NCBI GenBank assembly: GCA_036023115.1
Contig: JAYKKT010000089.1
Coordinates: 16,672,501-16,736,500, forward strand
Direction of reading: 5' to 3'
Source of the DNA: Brasenia schreberi
Lineage: Eukaryota > Streptophyta > Magnoliopsida > Nymphaeales > Cabombaceae
DNA length: 64,000 nucleotides
This document shows, piece after piece, positions 43,361 through 54,410 of the stretch. The notes beneath the pieces were generated by a model. The model was not told where the DNA came from, searched no databases, and saw nothing but the letters and a program-made list of their open reading frames with translations. The stretch's first letter is position 1. Every line of letters begins with the position of its first letter. A program made the translations under genes and the position numbers.

Positions 43361-44355
43361 AAGGTGCGTGAGAGTGTGGAGCATGTGGTCAAGTACTTCT
43401 TGGGTGCGAGTGTGAAATTTAAATGACAAACTCACATGACATGAATGTAACAACCCGAATTGAATTGTAACTCCCACAACTTTCACTAAAGTAAATACCC
43501 AAAGAGAAATATATACTTTAGCTTAAGAGCGAAGGCTCAATGTGTGTGCAATCATGTGCAATTAAGAGCGGAAAGGCTCAAGTGCATGTGGGTGTTTTGT
43601 GTACGTTTAAGAGCAATATGGCTCAAGTATACATGTGTGCTTCATGTATCAAGCACCAATATTATATTTTGGGGGGAGACTACGCTCCATTATTATAACC
43701 CCGTATCAAATTGAATTGAATTTTGAAATGAGTAAGGTAAAAATCGAATTTAAATACTTACAAGTGGACGACTTTTCCTCTCAATCGTGCTTGGGCTTTT
43801 GTCCACCTTGGCAGCCAAGGGATGGGTCTCCCTAGGTGGGTTTGAAGTGAGTTTGGGCTTTTGGAGCAACCGGGTGTCTAGGCTTAGGAAGGACTTAGGT
43901 TCGGCCAAGAGGGATGTTGGCTAAGGTAAGTCACGGCAAGGTGCGGCCCTAGTCGAGTCTAGGTCTGTTTTGAGCCCTAGTCGAGGCTAAGGTAAGTCGC
44001 GGCAAGGTCACGGCTAAGGGGTGGGCTGGCTGAGGCAAGTCATGGCTGAAGGGTGCTGTTGCTGAGGTAAGTCAGCAGGTTGGAGGATGTGTGGCGCTAG
44101 GGTACGTCAAGGTGCTAGGAAGATGGCTGGGAGTTGGCTGGTGTGGCAGGCGGGTTAATGATAGCCGGGAGATGGTAAGGGATGTGGGGTAGGTAGGTGA
44201 GGGGTTGTGTTAGGGTGCTAGCCGGGTACTAGGAAGGTGTTAGTGTGGGGTACTAGGAAAGGGGTTCGGTTGAGTGGGGGTAGTGGTAGGTAGGCGGGTG
44301 TGAGTGCTAAGGTGGTCGGGTATTGGCAAGCGGGTGTGGGTGCTAAGGTAGCCGG
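43361..44355 (-). repeat. Minus-strand LTR fragment (probable continuation of GYP-2 5' LTR)
   Basis: Mini-hairpin repeats (43,520-43,640), the conserved block in minus orientation (43,671-43,702), then a G-rich leader-derived stretch (43,850-44,355) without TATA. It stops where another LTR end begins at 44,356. The join to 40,943-41,593 is an inference from orientation. Confidence 0.6.
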
Positions 44356-45055
44356 TGTAGACGCAGAAAATCTCCGCTTTCCTGGTTTTGAGGCCTGGAG
44401 CGAACATTTTCGTGTGCCTAAGTCCTATTTAAATAAACAGGGCATGTCAGCTAGCTTACCTAAGCTAGCGAAGATATACTTTAAAACCTGACTTCTAACG
44501 TGGCGACTGTGAGCAAGCAAGCTCTTGTCGTCGCAGACCTTCTTGCACCGATGCGCAAGGGTCAATCTGTACGCTTTTAAAATCGAGTTTTGAGTAGAGA
44601 AAACCTACGAAAGCGGTTCGAGGTGTTTGATTCGGGTCTTTTTGGTATGGTTTCAGATTTTAGATCATGTGGATTTGCACGTGCCTAAGTCTTTCTTTTT
44701 ATCCCTCTTTGGAGCCACCTAGGTGTGTGTTATGAACACTCCACTAAGATATGGCGATTTTGAGCGGGAGTATGGGGTTTGCTTTGATGCAATATACGTC
44801 CTAACTCATGGTATGGCGTATATATAATTCAAACTCACGCTACTCCAAAGGGAAAACCCGAATTTAAAAGACAATGTCGAAGGGAAATTGCCGAAGGGAA
44901 ATGACTTGTAATGGAAATTTGCCGAAGGGAAATATGTATATAATGTATATATGGGCCCTTACTCGGGTCTTGCCAATAAGAGCGAAGGCTCAATGTGGGT
45001 GCGTGCGAGAATTGAAGTACTACACACACGACATGAAATGAAACCCAAATATAAC
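44356..45055 (-). repeat. Minus-strand LTR fragment, U5 end
   Basis: It starts TGTAGACGCAG in plus coordinates, the reverse of the GYP-1 LTR end. It has U5 hairpins at 44,450-44,469 (GCTAGCTTA/TAAGCTAGC) and 44,542-44,559 (CTTGC/GCAAG), and is cut by insertion of GYP-1 at 45,056 (flank ATAAC). Confidence 0.8.
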
Positions 45056-46215
45056 TGTAAACACCCCAAAATCCCACGAATTTCTCGAATCAACCTGGTT
45101 TTGTAAAAGCAGCCCCAAAGGGCCATTTGAGTCTGGAAACCCAGGAGCCTTCCAGGCAACTCTGTACATATGTTTTAAACTTTATATGTTTTAAATATGT
45201 ATAATATGGTTATAAAAACCTTTTAAAATACGTTTTGAAACCCCGAAGCAGCTTGGCCTAATCGAGACAGGACCAGAAAGGCTAAGGAGAGCCCGGAATC
45301 GGAACACAAATCGAGCCCGGCACAGCAACTCTCGTGTTGAATCCACCCCCAGGAACTCGAACGTCCAAGACCCTGTTATCAGCAAAACATTACTTGAAAT
45401 CAACTTCGGAAGGCGAAAACAGAAGCGGACGATCATGTTGGCGAAGACCCAACGCAGACGGAGTACTGATGCTGTCAGACCCCGCACAAACCGTTCGTTT
45501 CGAACACAGCTCGAAGGAGTCAGAATTCAGTTTGGATTGGATCTAGACCATATATATCTAGATCCCAATCCAAACCCATGTGTGGACTTAGATTTGGATT
45601 TGGATCCAGAGATCCAATCCAATATCCACATCCATGGCCCACATCACCTTCTCATAAATGGAGGTGGGGCCCACTTGAATTTCACATGGGATTATGGGCA
45701 TGAGAGAGAGTGGGGGAGGATAAGATTAGAGTGTGGTTGTAATTAAGCTTGACTTGTGTGTCAAGTTTGGGGTTAATCATGTGGGTTATCCTAATTAGCA
45801 TGGGTTTAAGCTTTTAATTAGCCAAAACCTAACCTAGGGCTGCACCAATATGATGCAACATGGTCTATGGGTCATGCAAATGGAGCTCCTTAACCCAACC
45901 CTAATCAAAAAGCCCTAATCCTAGCCTTTTACCCTAATCCTGTCCTAAACCTAGCCTAATCACCTAACCCACTTCCCTAATCCCAGCCTAATCACCTAAC
46001 CCACCTCACTAAACCTCACCCCAAAACCAACCCACCTAGCTAAGCCCTAAACCCCTAAACCACCCCACCTAAACCTAGCACACCATCTACCCAAAACCCC
46101 TTGTATTAAAATATCTGGCCCCTCCCCAAAACCAGCCCACCTTATCACCACACCACCACTACCTAACCCACCTTACCACCCTACCAATGCCAGCCCCAAC
46201 CGCCCTTCAAAAAGC

Positions 46216-46222
46216 TATAAAA
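46216..46222 (+). promoter_or_regulatory. TATA box of GYP-1 LTR
   Basis: TATAAAA, 952 bases upstream of the conserved LTR block. Confidence 0.6.
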
Positions 46223-47167
46223 CCCCCCTAGTGGGCGGGTTTTTCAGCTTTTCCACCTTTGGCCAATCCGAACTCCACTCCAGCCAACCTTGGCCAATCC
46301 TCTTCCAGTCGAGTCTTCCACCTTGCTCCACCTGCGCCACTGCCTCCCAGCCAAGCTCCACCACCACCACCACCGCTCCAGCCAGGCTCCACCTTGCGCC
46401 ACCTTCATTCCTCGGCCGAACTCCATCCACTTCCATCACTCGGCTCCCCCTCTTCCATCCATCGCCCCCTCTTCATCACCCGGTTAGTACATCAACCTAA
46501 CTCTACCCCTTCTTTACTCCCCCTCCACTCTCAACCACCTACACCACCACCACATCATCCCAACACCACCTATCCATCATCCCTACCCATTCGGCTAGAC
46601 CTTAGCCATTTCAATCACCCACCTTGAACCAAACTTCCCTTAGTAGCACCCAGCCACCCACTTGGTTCCCTAGGACCTACCCATATCACTTCCCACCAGC
46701 CCCTAAACTCCACCTTACCCCATACCCTAGCTAGCTCCCTTCCCATCCTCGCCATTACTTATCCTTCCTAGCAGCCGGCCACCACCAAGCTTCCCTTAGT
46801 CGGCCACTCCAACCGACTGTACCACATCCACCCGACCAGCAATTACATCTCCCTTAGGCACTCCCTTAGGCTCCCACTTTAGCACTACCTTCCTTATACC
46901 AGCCCATCCTTAGTGACCCTACTTAGTCACCTTAGCCCAACACATCAAGACAACACCTTCCTAGCAGCCGGCCACCTTCAAGGCGCCCTTCCCACGCACC
47001 CAAGGCACCCGGACAGCACTTTCCTTTGCCGTTCAACTTCGAGGAGCTCCCTCTTGCAGCCCAAAGCAAAGCCAAGCCTATGCTCAAACAAGTCACCTCC
47101 GGACCAGCTATAAGTAAGTGCCTAACTCGGTCCTTAGTTGTAGACTTGCTTGAATTCAATTTGATAC

Positions 47168-47199
47168 GGGGTTGTAATAACGGAGCATAGTCTCCCCCC
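47168..47199 (+). promoter_or_regulatory. Conserved LTR block (function unknown)
   Basis: Sense form GGGGTTGTAATAACGGAGC followed by ATAGTCTCCCCCC. It recurs in at least nine other LTR pieces in this window in both orientations, and is the most conserved part between otherwise diverged leaders. Confidence 0.7.
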
Positions 47200-47633
47200 T
47201 CTTGTAATAACGTGGCTTGGCACACCCACACACACGTGCACTCTCTTAGTCGTGCACAATTTTAAACACACACGGGCCTAATCAGCCCCTATGATATAAA
47301 TCTATGTATATACTTTAAATTATGTAAGGTTTTGCTTAAGTTGAATGTGTTATCTTTCAATTCAAGCACGCACACGCATTGAGCCTTCGCTCTTATTTGT
47401 AAGACCCAAGTAAGGGCCGTGTTATACTATTTGGGTTTAATTTCATGTTGTGTGTGTAGTACTTCAATTCAAGCACTCACACACACATTGATCCTTCGCT
47501 CTTATTTGTAAGACCCAAGTAAGGGCCGTGTTATACTATTTGTAAGACCCAAGTAAGGACTTAGACACACGAAAAGGTTCGCCCCAGGCCTAAGAAACCA
47601 CGAAGGCAGAGATTTTCTGCGTCTACAGAAGAT

Positions 47634-47651
47634 TGGCACACCCGGTGGGAC
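47634..47651 (+). other. GYP-1 primer-binding site
   Basis: TGGCACACCCGGTGGGAC, six bases after the LTR end; starts with the usual TGG. Confidence 0.88.
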
Positions 47652-47771
47652 GTGAGTCTTTCAAAAGTCGAGTTAGTCTAAAAACTTGCGAAAGGATTTT
47701 TTTAAATAGGTGTTGTTTTAACTTTGTTTTCTTTACTTATACTTAGGAAATTTTGAAAAAGCTTGAAAAGC

Positions 47772-48659
47772 ATGTCAAAATCCAACCCAAGTGAAGTGTC
47801 GAGCCAAGGCTCATGCGCATCAAGTTCTCACTCTAGGAGGATTTTCAAAAATAAGATCAAACTAGACAAGATCGAGGACCAGAGAAGGGAATTTGAGGCC
47901 AAAATCGATGCTCTCAGCCAAGAGGCTGAAGTAGGCGATTCATGTTCATCAAACGGTGAACAAAAGGCCAAAAGAAAATCTGAAAAACCTCGCAAGCACA
48001 AAGAGGCCTCCGTAATGGAAGGCAACCAATACCACGAGTCCTTCACACAAAAGGACCGTAAAGCCCTACAACAGCTGCTGAAAGGGCAAAACAAAGAGAA
48101 AAGAAGTTACACCCTGTCTGATTTCCTTCTTATGGATTACGAAATAGACAGTGATGATGAAATACCGAACTTCCATCGGTATGACAGCATGGGAGACCCT
48201 AGGTCTCACTTGCAACTTTTCTCGTGTCGAGCCCATAAGAAGAAAAAGGACTCGATGAAATGGGTGTATTGGTTCCCTTTATCCCTTAAAGGTACAGCTG
48301 CCAAATGGCTGGCTTCCTATGATTTAAGCCAATTCGCTACTTTTGAAGAGTTAGCGAACTGCTTCATGCAAAGATTTGCACACAACGTAGAAGTCACGTC
48401 GACTCTGAATACTTTAAGGGATACAAAGCAAGGCATGAACGAAGACGTACATGCCTTCATTATACGATGGAGGTCACTTTTGGGCCAAGTGCGAGAGCCC
48501 ATATCCGAAGGATGCGCAGTCATGCTCGTCCTGGATAACTTTAAAAGCGAGATAAAAACCCTTCTCTCGCTCCATGAGATCTCAACTTTCCATAAGTTGA
48601 TAAAAAAGGCATCCCTTTTCGAAACAAACTTGAGAAAAGGGACATACGATCACTTATGA
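47772..48659 (+). CDS. gag: GYP-1 Gag (capsid)
   Basis: 295 codons from ATG 47,772 (MSKSNPSEV); the ATG was preferred to the upstream in-frame TTG. A charged N-terminal helix (KIEDQRREFEAKIDALSQEA) leads to YHESFTQKDRKALQQLL. The capsid core of the retrotransposon Gag family follows (MKWVYWFPLSLKGTAAKWL, FATFEELANCFMQRF, RWRSLLGQVREPISEGCAVML). It forms the particle that packages element RNA. It ends early at TGA 48,657; the following 216 bases (48,660-48,875) contain further stops or a frameshift before nucleocapsid resumes in the same frame. No visible damage inside the capsid domain. Confidence 0.9.
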   Translation: MSKSNPSEVSSQGSCASSSHSRRIFKNKIKLDKIEDQRREFEAKIDALSQEAEVGDSCSSNGEQKAKRKSEKPRKHKEASVMEGNQYHESFTQKDRKALQQLLKGQNKEKRSYTLSDFLLMDYEIDSDDEIPNFHRYDSMGDPRSHLQLFSCRAHKKKKDSMKWVYWFPLSLKGTAAKWLASYDLSQFATFEELANCFMQRFAHNVEVTSTLNTLRDTKQGMNEDVHAFIIRWRSLLGQVREPISEGCAVMLVLDNFKSEIKTLLSLHEISTFHKLIKKASLFETNLRKGTYDHL

Positions 48660-48875
48660 AAAGGAAGTGCCATTTCTAAACCCGCTTGGAAAAGCCCATC
48701 ACTTATGGGCTACCCACGATGGACGAAGGGGCAAAGCCCCATAAAATCGCCAATGTCCGGGTGGATCCAAGCGTGGCAGGCACTTCCAAAAATTTTGAAA
48801 AACTAGAAAACAAAAGGGAGCGAACCTTTTAAAAAACCAATTGAAAAATAGGAATATACACTGCTGGGGCAACCT

Positions 48876-50642
48876 GTGTCAGAGGTCCTAGACCTCCTAC
48901 TTGCCCAAGGCATGATAGAGCTTCCCGAAATCCCCGAAGGAGTCACTTCCAAAGGGGGGTATTTAAATCGATTTTGTAAGTATCATTGGCTCAAAGGACA
49001 TGATACCAAACGTTGTTTCTCCCTTTTAAATAAAATTGAGAACTTGATAGCGGAGGGCCGGCTCCAAGTCACTGCGGAACCTGAGCCACCTCAAGCTATC
49101 TTCAAAAAACCCTTTCCCAAACACGCCAGTGACAGTGGGAAAGGAAAGGAGGTATATACCCTCACCTTTTCTCAGGAACTAGCGCAAAAACCAGAATCTG
49201 GTCGACCCACTTATGCGCCCACTCTTGTATTATACAAGAAGCCCGCCCAAGTCATCATTCGGGGACCACCAAAAGTGGAATCCCCGGCAAAACCAATTTT
49301 GAAAATCCAAGGTTCTCCTCAACTCATCCTTAGAGCCAAATTTAGCGCGAACCCTAGGCTGGTCATGGGGGAAGTGACTAGATCCGGGAGGATCTATCAA
49401 CCCCCGCACCTTCAAGGTGCAAAAAAGGTGGTCAGTGTGCCTGGCCCCTCAAAAGCATGTATCCCTGGTGTTCTGCCAAAAGCAGACAAGGATAAAGTCA
49501 TCCTAAATCCTTATGACTTCGAAAACCACCTTTCAAAGATTCCTATTCACATGCCTATCCTAGAGCTTATAAAAACCTCGCCTAGGCATAGACTTGTATT
49601 AGAGAAAATTCTAGAAAGGGCCCAGGTTGATTCGAACATAAGTCTGGAATCCTTGTCTGCCCAAGTGGCTTTATTAGGAGCAAAATCGCCCATCACTTTC
49701 TCAGAAGATGATGTAGATAGACCCTACGAAACCCATAACCAGGCCCTGCATATCGAGGTGGTTCTAAACAACCACTCTCTGGACAGGTGCCTAGTCGATG
49801 GTGGAGGAGGGCTCAACATCCTTCCACTTCATGTGGCGTACAAAATCGGAGTCACCTTGACTTCAGTGAACCCAAGCCCCATCGTTATCACTGGATACGA
49901 TAGGAATGCATCTAGACCTTTAGGATCCATCGAACTCCCAATAGAAACGGGAGGGATCGAACACACGGGGGTGTTCCATGTCTTGGACATCCACCCCCAT
50001 TATAACCTGTTGCTGGGAAGGCCCTGGATACACAGTTTGTGCGTTGTGCCATCCACCTTCCACAGGTGTGTCAAGATCCCTTTCAGGGACCAGGTGGTAG
50101 TGAACCTAGGTGAGAGTCACCCACAGCTTCAGGGGATCATAAACTCCCCTTGTTTATCGAGCTCCGAGGCCCATGAGGCTAACTTGGGGCAGATTATGAT
50201 TGAGCCACCAAGGCTCGTGTTAAACAACCCTAGGAAGGTTGTATGTGTGAAGGGGCCACCCAAAGCAGGCCCCCTCCCGATTCTAACCATTCTAGGAAAA
50301 CCCAAGCGTTCCCTATTTCCAAAGCCCCTGGACAAGAAGCCATATGAGCACGATATGGACAACAACAAGTTCCAGGACCACGATCTTTATCAAAACTTTT
50401 CAAAGAATAAGAAATCGTGGAACATGTTGTTAAATATGGGCTACACGCCCTACAAAAGCCTAGGGGCGCAAAACCAAGGTCTCCTAGAGCCCATCCTTCC
50501 TAGGGCCAACCCAAGCCGATATGGGATCGGCTATACTCCCAGAATATCGCCAGAACCACCCCCTGTGACCACCTGGGTCAAGGGTGCCCTGGAACCTACC
50601 TTAGAAGAGACCTACGATTTAGACCTCCTATTCCGAGTCTAA
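48876..50642 (+). CDS. GYP-1 nucleocapsid, protease and G-patch segment
   Basis: 588 codons open. About residues 32-46 are a zinc knuckle of CxxHx3GHx4C type (CKYHWLKGHDTKRC). 80-290 is a basic linker with GRIYQPPHLQ. The protease active site is near 305 (CLVDGGGGLNIL, DGG in place of DTG) and YNLLLGRPWI near 375. Residues about 514-553 (WNMLLNMGYTPYKSLG, NQGLLEPILP) match the glycine/hydrophobic spacing of a G-patch, followed by SRYGIGY. The frame ends at TAA 50,640; the next 195 bases are a lysine-rich linker with stops. The first residues before the knuckle are LDLLLAQGMIELPEIPEG, so the true start is upstream in Gag, not at the listed edge. Confidence 0.87.
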   Translation: MSEVLDLLLAQGMIELPEIPEGVTSKGGYLNRFCKYHWLKGHDTKRCFSLLNKIENLIAEGRLQVTAEPEPPQAIFKKPFPKHASDSGKGKEVYTLTFSQELAQKPESGRPTYAPTLVLYKKPAQVIIRGPPKVESPAKPILKIQGSPQLILRAKFSANPRLVMGEVTRSGRIYQPPHLQGAKKVVSVPGPSKACIPGVLPKADKDKVILNPYDFENHLSKIPIHMPILELIKTSPRHRLVLEKILERAQVDSNISLESLSAQVALLGAKSPITFSEDDVDRPYETHNQALHIEVVLNNHSLDRCLVDGGGGLNILPLHVAYKIGVTLTSVNPSPIVITGYDRNASRPLGSIELPIETGGIEHTGVFHVLDIHPHYNLLLGRPWIHSLCVVPSTFHRCVKIPFRDQVVVNLGESHPQLQGIINSPCLSSSEAHEANLGQIMIEPPRLVLNNPRKVVCVKGPPKAGPLPILTILGKPKRSLFPKPLDKKPYEHDMDNNKFQDHDLYQNFSKNKKSWNMLLNMGYTPYKSLGAQNQGLLEPILPRANPSRYGIGYTPRISPEPPPVTTWVKGALEPTLEETYDLDLLFRV

Positions 50643-50837
50643 TCCGTAGTGTTTTCCCTTTGTAGGTATGACGGAAGATCCCTTTTATAAAAATAAAAAA
50701 ATATTTGGAAAGCTTAAAATAAAAAAAATTGAAAAAGAAGAAAAGCCAAAAACAATGGAAAAACAAAAACTCGAAAATAGAGTGCTTGTATAGTTCCTAA
50801 AGTTCTTGTTTTACAAAAACCCAAAAAAATCGAAAAT

Positions 50838-53800
50838 TTGGAAAATCCGAAAAGGATTTTGTATATAGCTGCTCCTAATAGGACTTTGGAAAAAGATTTC
50901 GAAAGGAACGTCGTCCGCATAGCCAGACCAAAAATTTCGAAATCAATTAAAAATTCGAGTACAAAACCAGGTCTTTTTGAAAATCACGCATCAAATTCCC
51001 TCGGGTCTATAGCTCACGAGAATGATCGAGGCCCAGAAGTGGATCCCCTTGAGGAAGATCCCACTTCTGAGCTCCCAGAATTTCATAAAATTCTCGATTT
51101 TGAAAGACCTTCCAATTCAGTAGGAGGAGATTTCATAGAGGTAAACCTAGGGGATGATTCCAATCCCAAAACCATCAAAATAGGCGCATGTTTGCATGAA
51201 CCTGAAAGATTAGCATTCATTGCATTTCTATGAACCTATTTAGATGTGTTTGCATGGACGTATGAAGACATGCCGGGCGTAGACCCCAGCATTGTCGAAC
51301 ATCGTCTTCTCTTAGATGCAGATGTAAAACCCATAAAGCAGAAGCTTAGGAAAATACACCCAAATGTACACACACAAGTCAAAGAGGGTTTAGAAGATCT
51401 GTTAAAAGCCGGATTTATAAAACCCATTGCGTATTCTGATTGGTTGTCAAACATCGTTGTAGTTCGAAAAACCAATGGGAAAATTTGAATATGCATCGAT
51501 TTCGGAAACCTGAATAAAGCCACTCCAAAGGATAATTATCCTTTACCAAACATAGATTTGATAGTCGATAGTACTGCAAATCATGAAATGTTTTCGTTTA
51601 TGGATGGCTATTCAGGCTATAATCAAATCAAACTAAGCCCACGAGATCAGGGTAAGACCGCCTTCACAACCCCATGGGGCACGTACTGCTATACGGTCAT
51701 GCCCTTTGGTTTGAAAAATGCTGGCGCAACATACCAACGAGCCATGACCACGATCTTCCATGATCAGATTCATGAGCTCGTAGAAGTGTATGTAGATGAT
51801 CTCTTGGCGAAATCAAAAACCCGATGTACTCATATCGAATGTTTGCAAAAGATTTTCAAAAGGCTTAGGCTTTACAAAGTAAAGATAAACCCTCAAAAAT
51901 GTGTATTTGGGGTAGAATCAGGGAAGCTTCTGGGCTTTATGGTGAGCCAAAGGGGTATAGAAGTCAACCCCTCTAAGTGTCGAGCCATCATAGACATGGC
52001 TCCACCCTCCAATCTCACTCAAATTCGTAGCCTCTAGGGTCGATTACAATCCGTTCGCCGATTCATATCGAATCTGGCGACTAGATGCGAACCCTTCAAC
52101 AAGCTGTTGAGGAAGGGCACGAAATTCTTATGGGATAACGAATGCTAGAAGTCCTTCAAGAGACTAAAAGCATACTTGGTTAATCCCCCCGTTTTGAATC
52201 CTCCAAAGCAAGGAAAACCGCTTTTACTCTACATCTCAGTGCATGCGAATGCTTTAGGAGCCCTGTTAGCTCAATACGAGGATGACACCCATAAGGAGTG
52301 TGCCATCTACTATATTTCAAAAACTCTCTTGGCTTATGAACGAAATTATCAAGCCATGGAGAAGACGTGCTTGGCCCTAGTCTGGGCTTGCCAGAAATTC
52401 AGACACTATTTCCTAGATCATGAGATCTGGATAGTGTCCAAGCTTGATCCAATCAAGCACTTGTTCGAAAAACCCATTCTCACGGGTAGATTGGGCAAAT
52501 GGCAACTCCTTCTAATGGAGTATGACCTGAAATACCATCACCAGATCTCTATTAAGGGGCAAGCCCTAGCAGACTACGTGGCGGAGTTCCCCCTAGAGGA
52601 CGCATATCCCACGCTTGCTGAAATGCCTGATGAAGGCATATTACAAAACCATTTTCAAAACCATATTTTGGAAAATTCTTTTGAAAACCAAGTGTGGAAG
52701 ATGCACTTCAATGGGGCACGAAACCAACGAGGGGTTGGTGCTGGGGTCATCCTCATCTCCCCTGAAAAGGGCGAGATTCCCATAGGAGTCTGCCTAGATT
52801 TCGAATGTTCCAACAACGTAGCTGAGTATAAAGCACTCATACAAGGCTTAAGAATTTTGAAAACTCTAGGGGCATCATGCATCGAGGTCTTTGGAGATTT
52901 GCTCCTTGTCATAAACCAGGTTTTGAAAATTTGGCAAGTACGTAATGAAAAACTACTTCCATATCACGAGTTGGCCACTCGATTGGTCCAGTCCTTCCAA
53001 TCGTGTAAACTCACACACATAGGAAGGGAGGACAATGGCTTCGCCGATGCCCTCTCCTCCTTGGGTTCAGCCCTAAATGTTGATCCCATTGCCGGGACCC
53101 GGTCTTTAGAAATATGGCATGCGCCCAACCCATCCACACACGACTTGGATATTTGCCAAAATAACCCCGATTCTATTGAAAAACCCTGGTTTTACGACAT
53201 AAAACAATTTCTGGAAAATAGGGGATTTGTCGAGGATGCCACATCCAAAGATAAGGCATTCATCCGTAAGATTTCGACCCGATACACCATTCTGGGTGGG
53301 GTTCTATACAAAAAGAGTTTTACCGGCATCCTGCTTAGGTGTATCGATCTAGAGGAAGCTAGGATAGTGATGCATGAGTTCCACGATGGAGAATATGGAG
53401 GTCATGTTAATGCCAACATGATGGCAATGAAAATACTTAGAGGGGGCTATTTTTGGTCCACCCTAAAAAAGGATTGTCACGATCATGTTAGGAAGTGTCA
53501 TCCATGTCAAGTGCATGGGCATGCCATTCATATCCCATCATCTGCATTGCATTCCGTGGTCAGCCCCTGGCCATTTACCATGTGGGCATTTGACATCGTA
53601 GGCCCAATATTTCCAAAAGCCTCGAATGGGCATCGATTTATTTTAGCAGCCACAGAGTATTTCTCCAAGTGGGTGGAAGCCATTTCCCTAACCAACATGC
53701 TGGGGCAACATGTGGTGGCTTTCATCTGGAGGAATATCTTGGCTCGATTTGGGGTTCCACGAGACCTTGTGTCTGACAATGGCACCCCATTCAAGAACGA

Positions 53801-54410
53801 GCGAATGGTTAAGTTGTGCAACACGTATGGCATAACTCACCACTTCTCTTCGCCCTACTACCCTCAAGGCAACGGCCAAGCCGAAGCCACAAACAAGACT
53901 CTCATTAAGGGTAGGACGTGGCACGAGAAGCTGGATGAAGCCTTATGGGCTTATAGGACTTCCATCCGGACTCCCACGAATGCCACACCATTCGAATTGG
54001 TCTATGGCACAAACGCCATTCTTCCCATTCATACTCAACTGCATTAATTCCATACATCCATAGCACTCGACCTCCCCCTAGAGACGCTTCAGCATGCTAG
54101 GATGGCCGCACTAGATTTGCTAGATGAGAGGCGACTCCTTGCCATGGATCATGCTCATGCATACCGGCAAAGGATAGCCCGACACTATGGCAAACACATG
54201 AGACCTCGCCACTTCGAAGTGGGGGATCTGGTTTTGAAAATCATCCACTATCGTGGCCCACATCCCCTCGGAAAGTGGCGCCCCAAGTGGGATGGACCCT
54301 ATGTTGTACGAGCAACCATCACGAACAATTCGTATTGGTTGATCAATGTAGAAGGTAGGAATTTAGCAAATCCTATCAATATTCAATACTTAAAGAAGTA
54401 TCATGTGTAG
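50838..54410 (+). pseudogene. pol: GYP-1 Pol: RT, RNase H, archaeal-type RNase H, integrase; five stops in one frame
   Basis: All pieces share one frame, interrupted only by stops at 51,231, 51,486, 52,035, 52,146 and 54,045. RT spans about 51,300-52,050 with MDGYSGYNQI, FGLKNAGATYQ and the catalytic YVDD at 51,789-51,800. The first RNase H follows (52,190-52,600; AIYYISKTL, YQAMEKTCLALVWA). The second RNase H runs 52,690-53,080 (NNVAEYKAL, VFGD, NGFADALSSL); its first catalytic Asp is Asn (AAT, 52,710). Integrase has the HHCC finger (53,370-53,510, CHPC), the D-D-E residues in AFDIVGP, SDNGTPF and GQAEATN, and a C-terminal KWDGPYVV domain. It copies and inserts element DNA when intact; here it is inactive. 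Confidence 0.93.

Larger units (their letters stand above)
45056..47627 (+). repeat. GYP-1 5' LTR
   Basis: 2572 bp, TGTAAACACCCC to CTGCGTCTACA. U3 has ggatttggat words (45,530-45,630) and a TATA box at 46,216. The leader is C-rich (46,230-47,100) without the strong hairpin array. The conserved block is at 47,168-47,199 and two subrepeats with mini-hairpins are at 47,380-47,560. The U5 hairpin pair found in the other copies is deleted: the sequence jumps from the subrepeats to the last 70 bases. Confidence 0.88.
45056..54410 (+). mobile_element. GYP-1: Tat-lineage Ty3/gypsy element, nearly complete but lacking its 3' LTR
   Basis: 5' LTR 45,056-47,627, PBS 47,634-47,651, then gag, nucleocapsid, protease, G-patch, pre-RT linker, RT, RNase H, second (archaeal-type) RNase H and integrase, all in one frame. 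The dual RNase H marks the Tat lineage. Directly after the integrase stop the sequence changes to a minus-strand LTR, so PPT and 3' LTR are missing and the element cannot replicate by itself. It is the best preserved copy in the window. Confidence 0.92.

Noticed and set aside
46020..46110. Telomere-like ccctaaa repeats
   Set aside because: Irregular ccctaa/cccctaaacc words within C-rich LTR leader; no perfect tandem run of CCCTAAA.
46215..46627. Proline/histidine-rich and Trp/Gly-rich open frames on both strands
   Set aside because: They come from the C-rich LTR leader composition; frames overlap on both strands and match no family.
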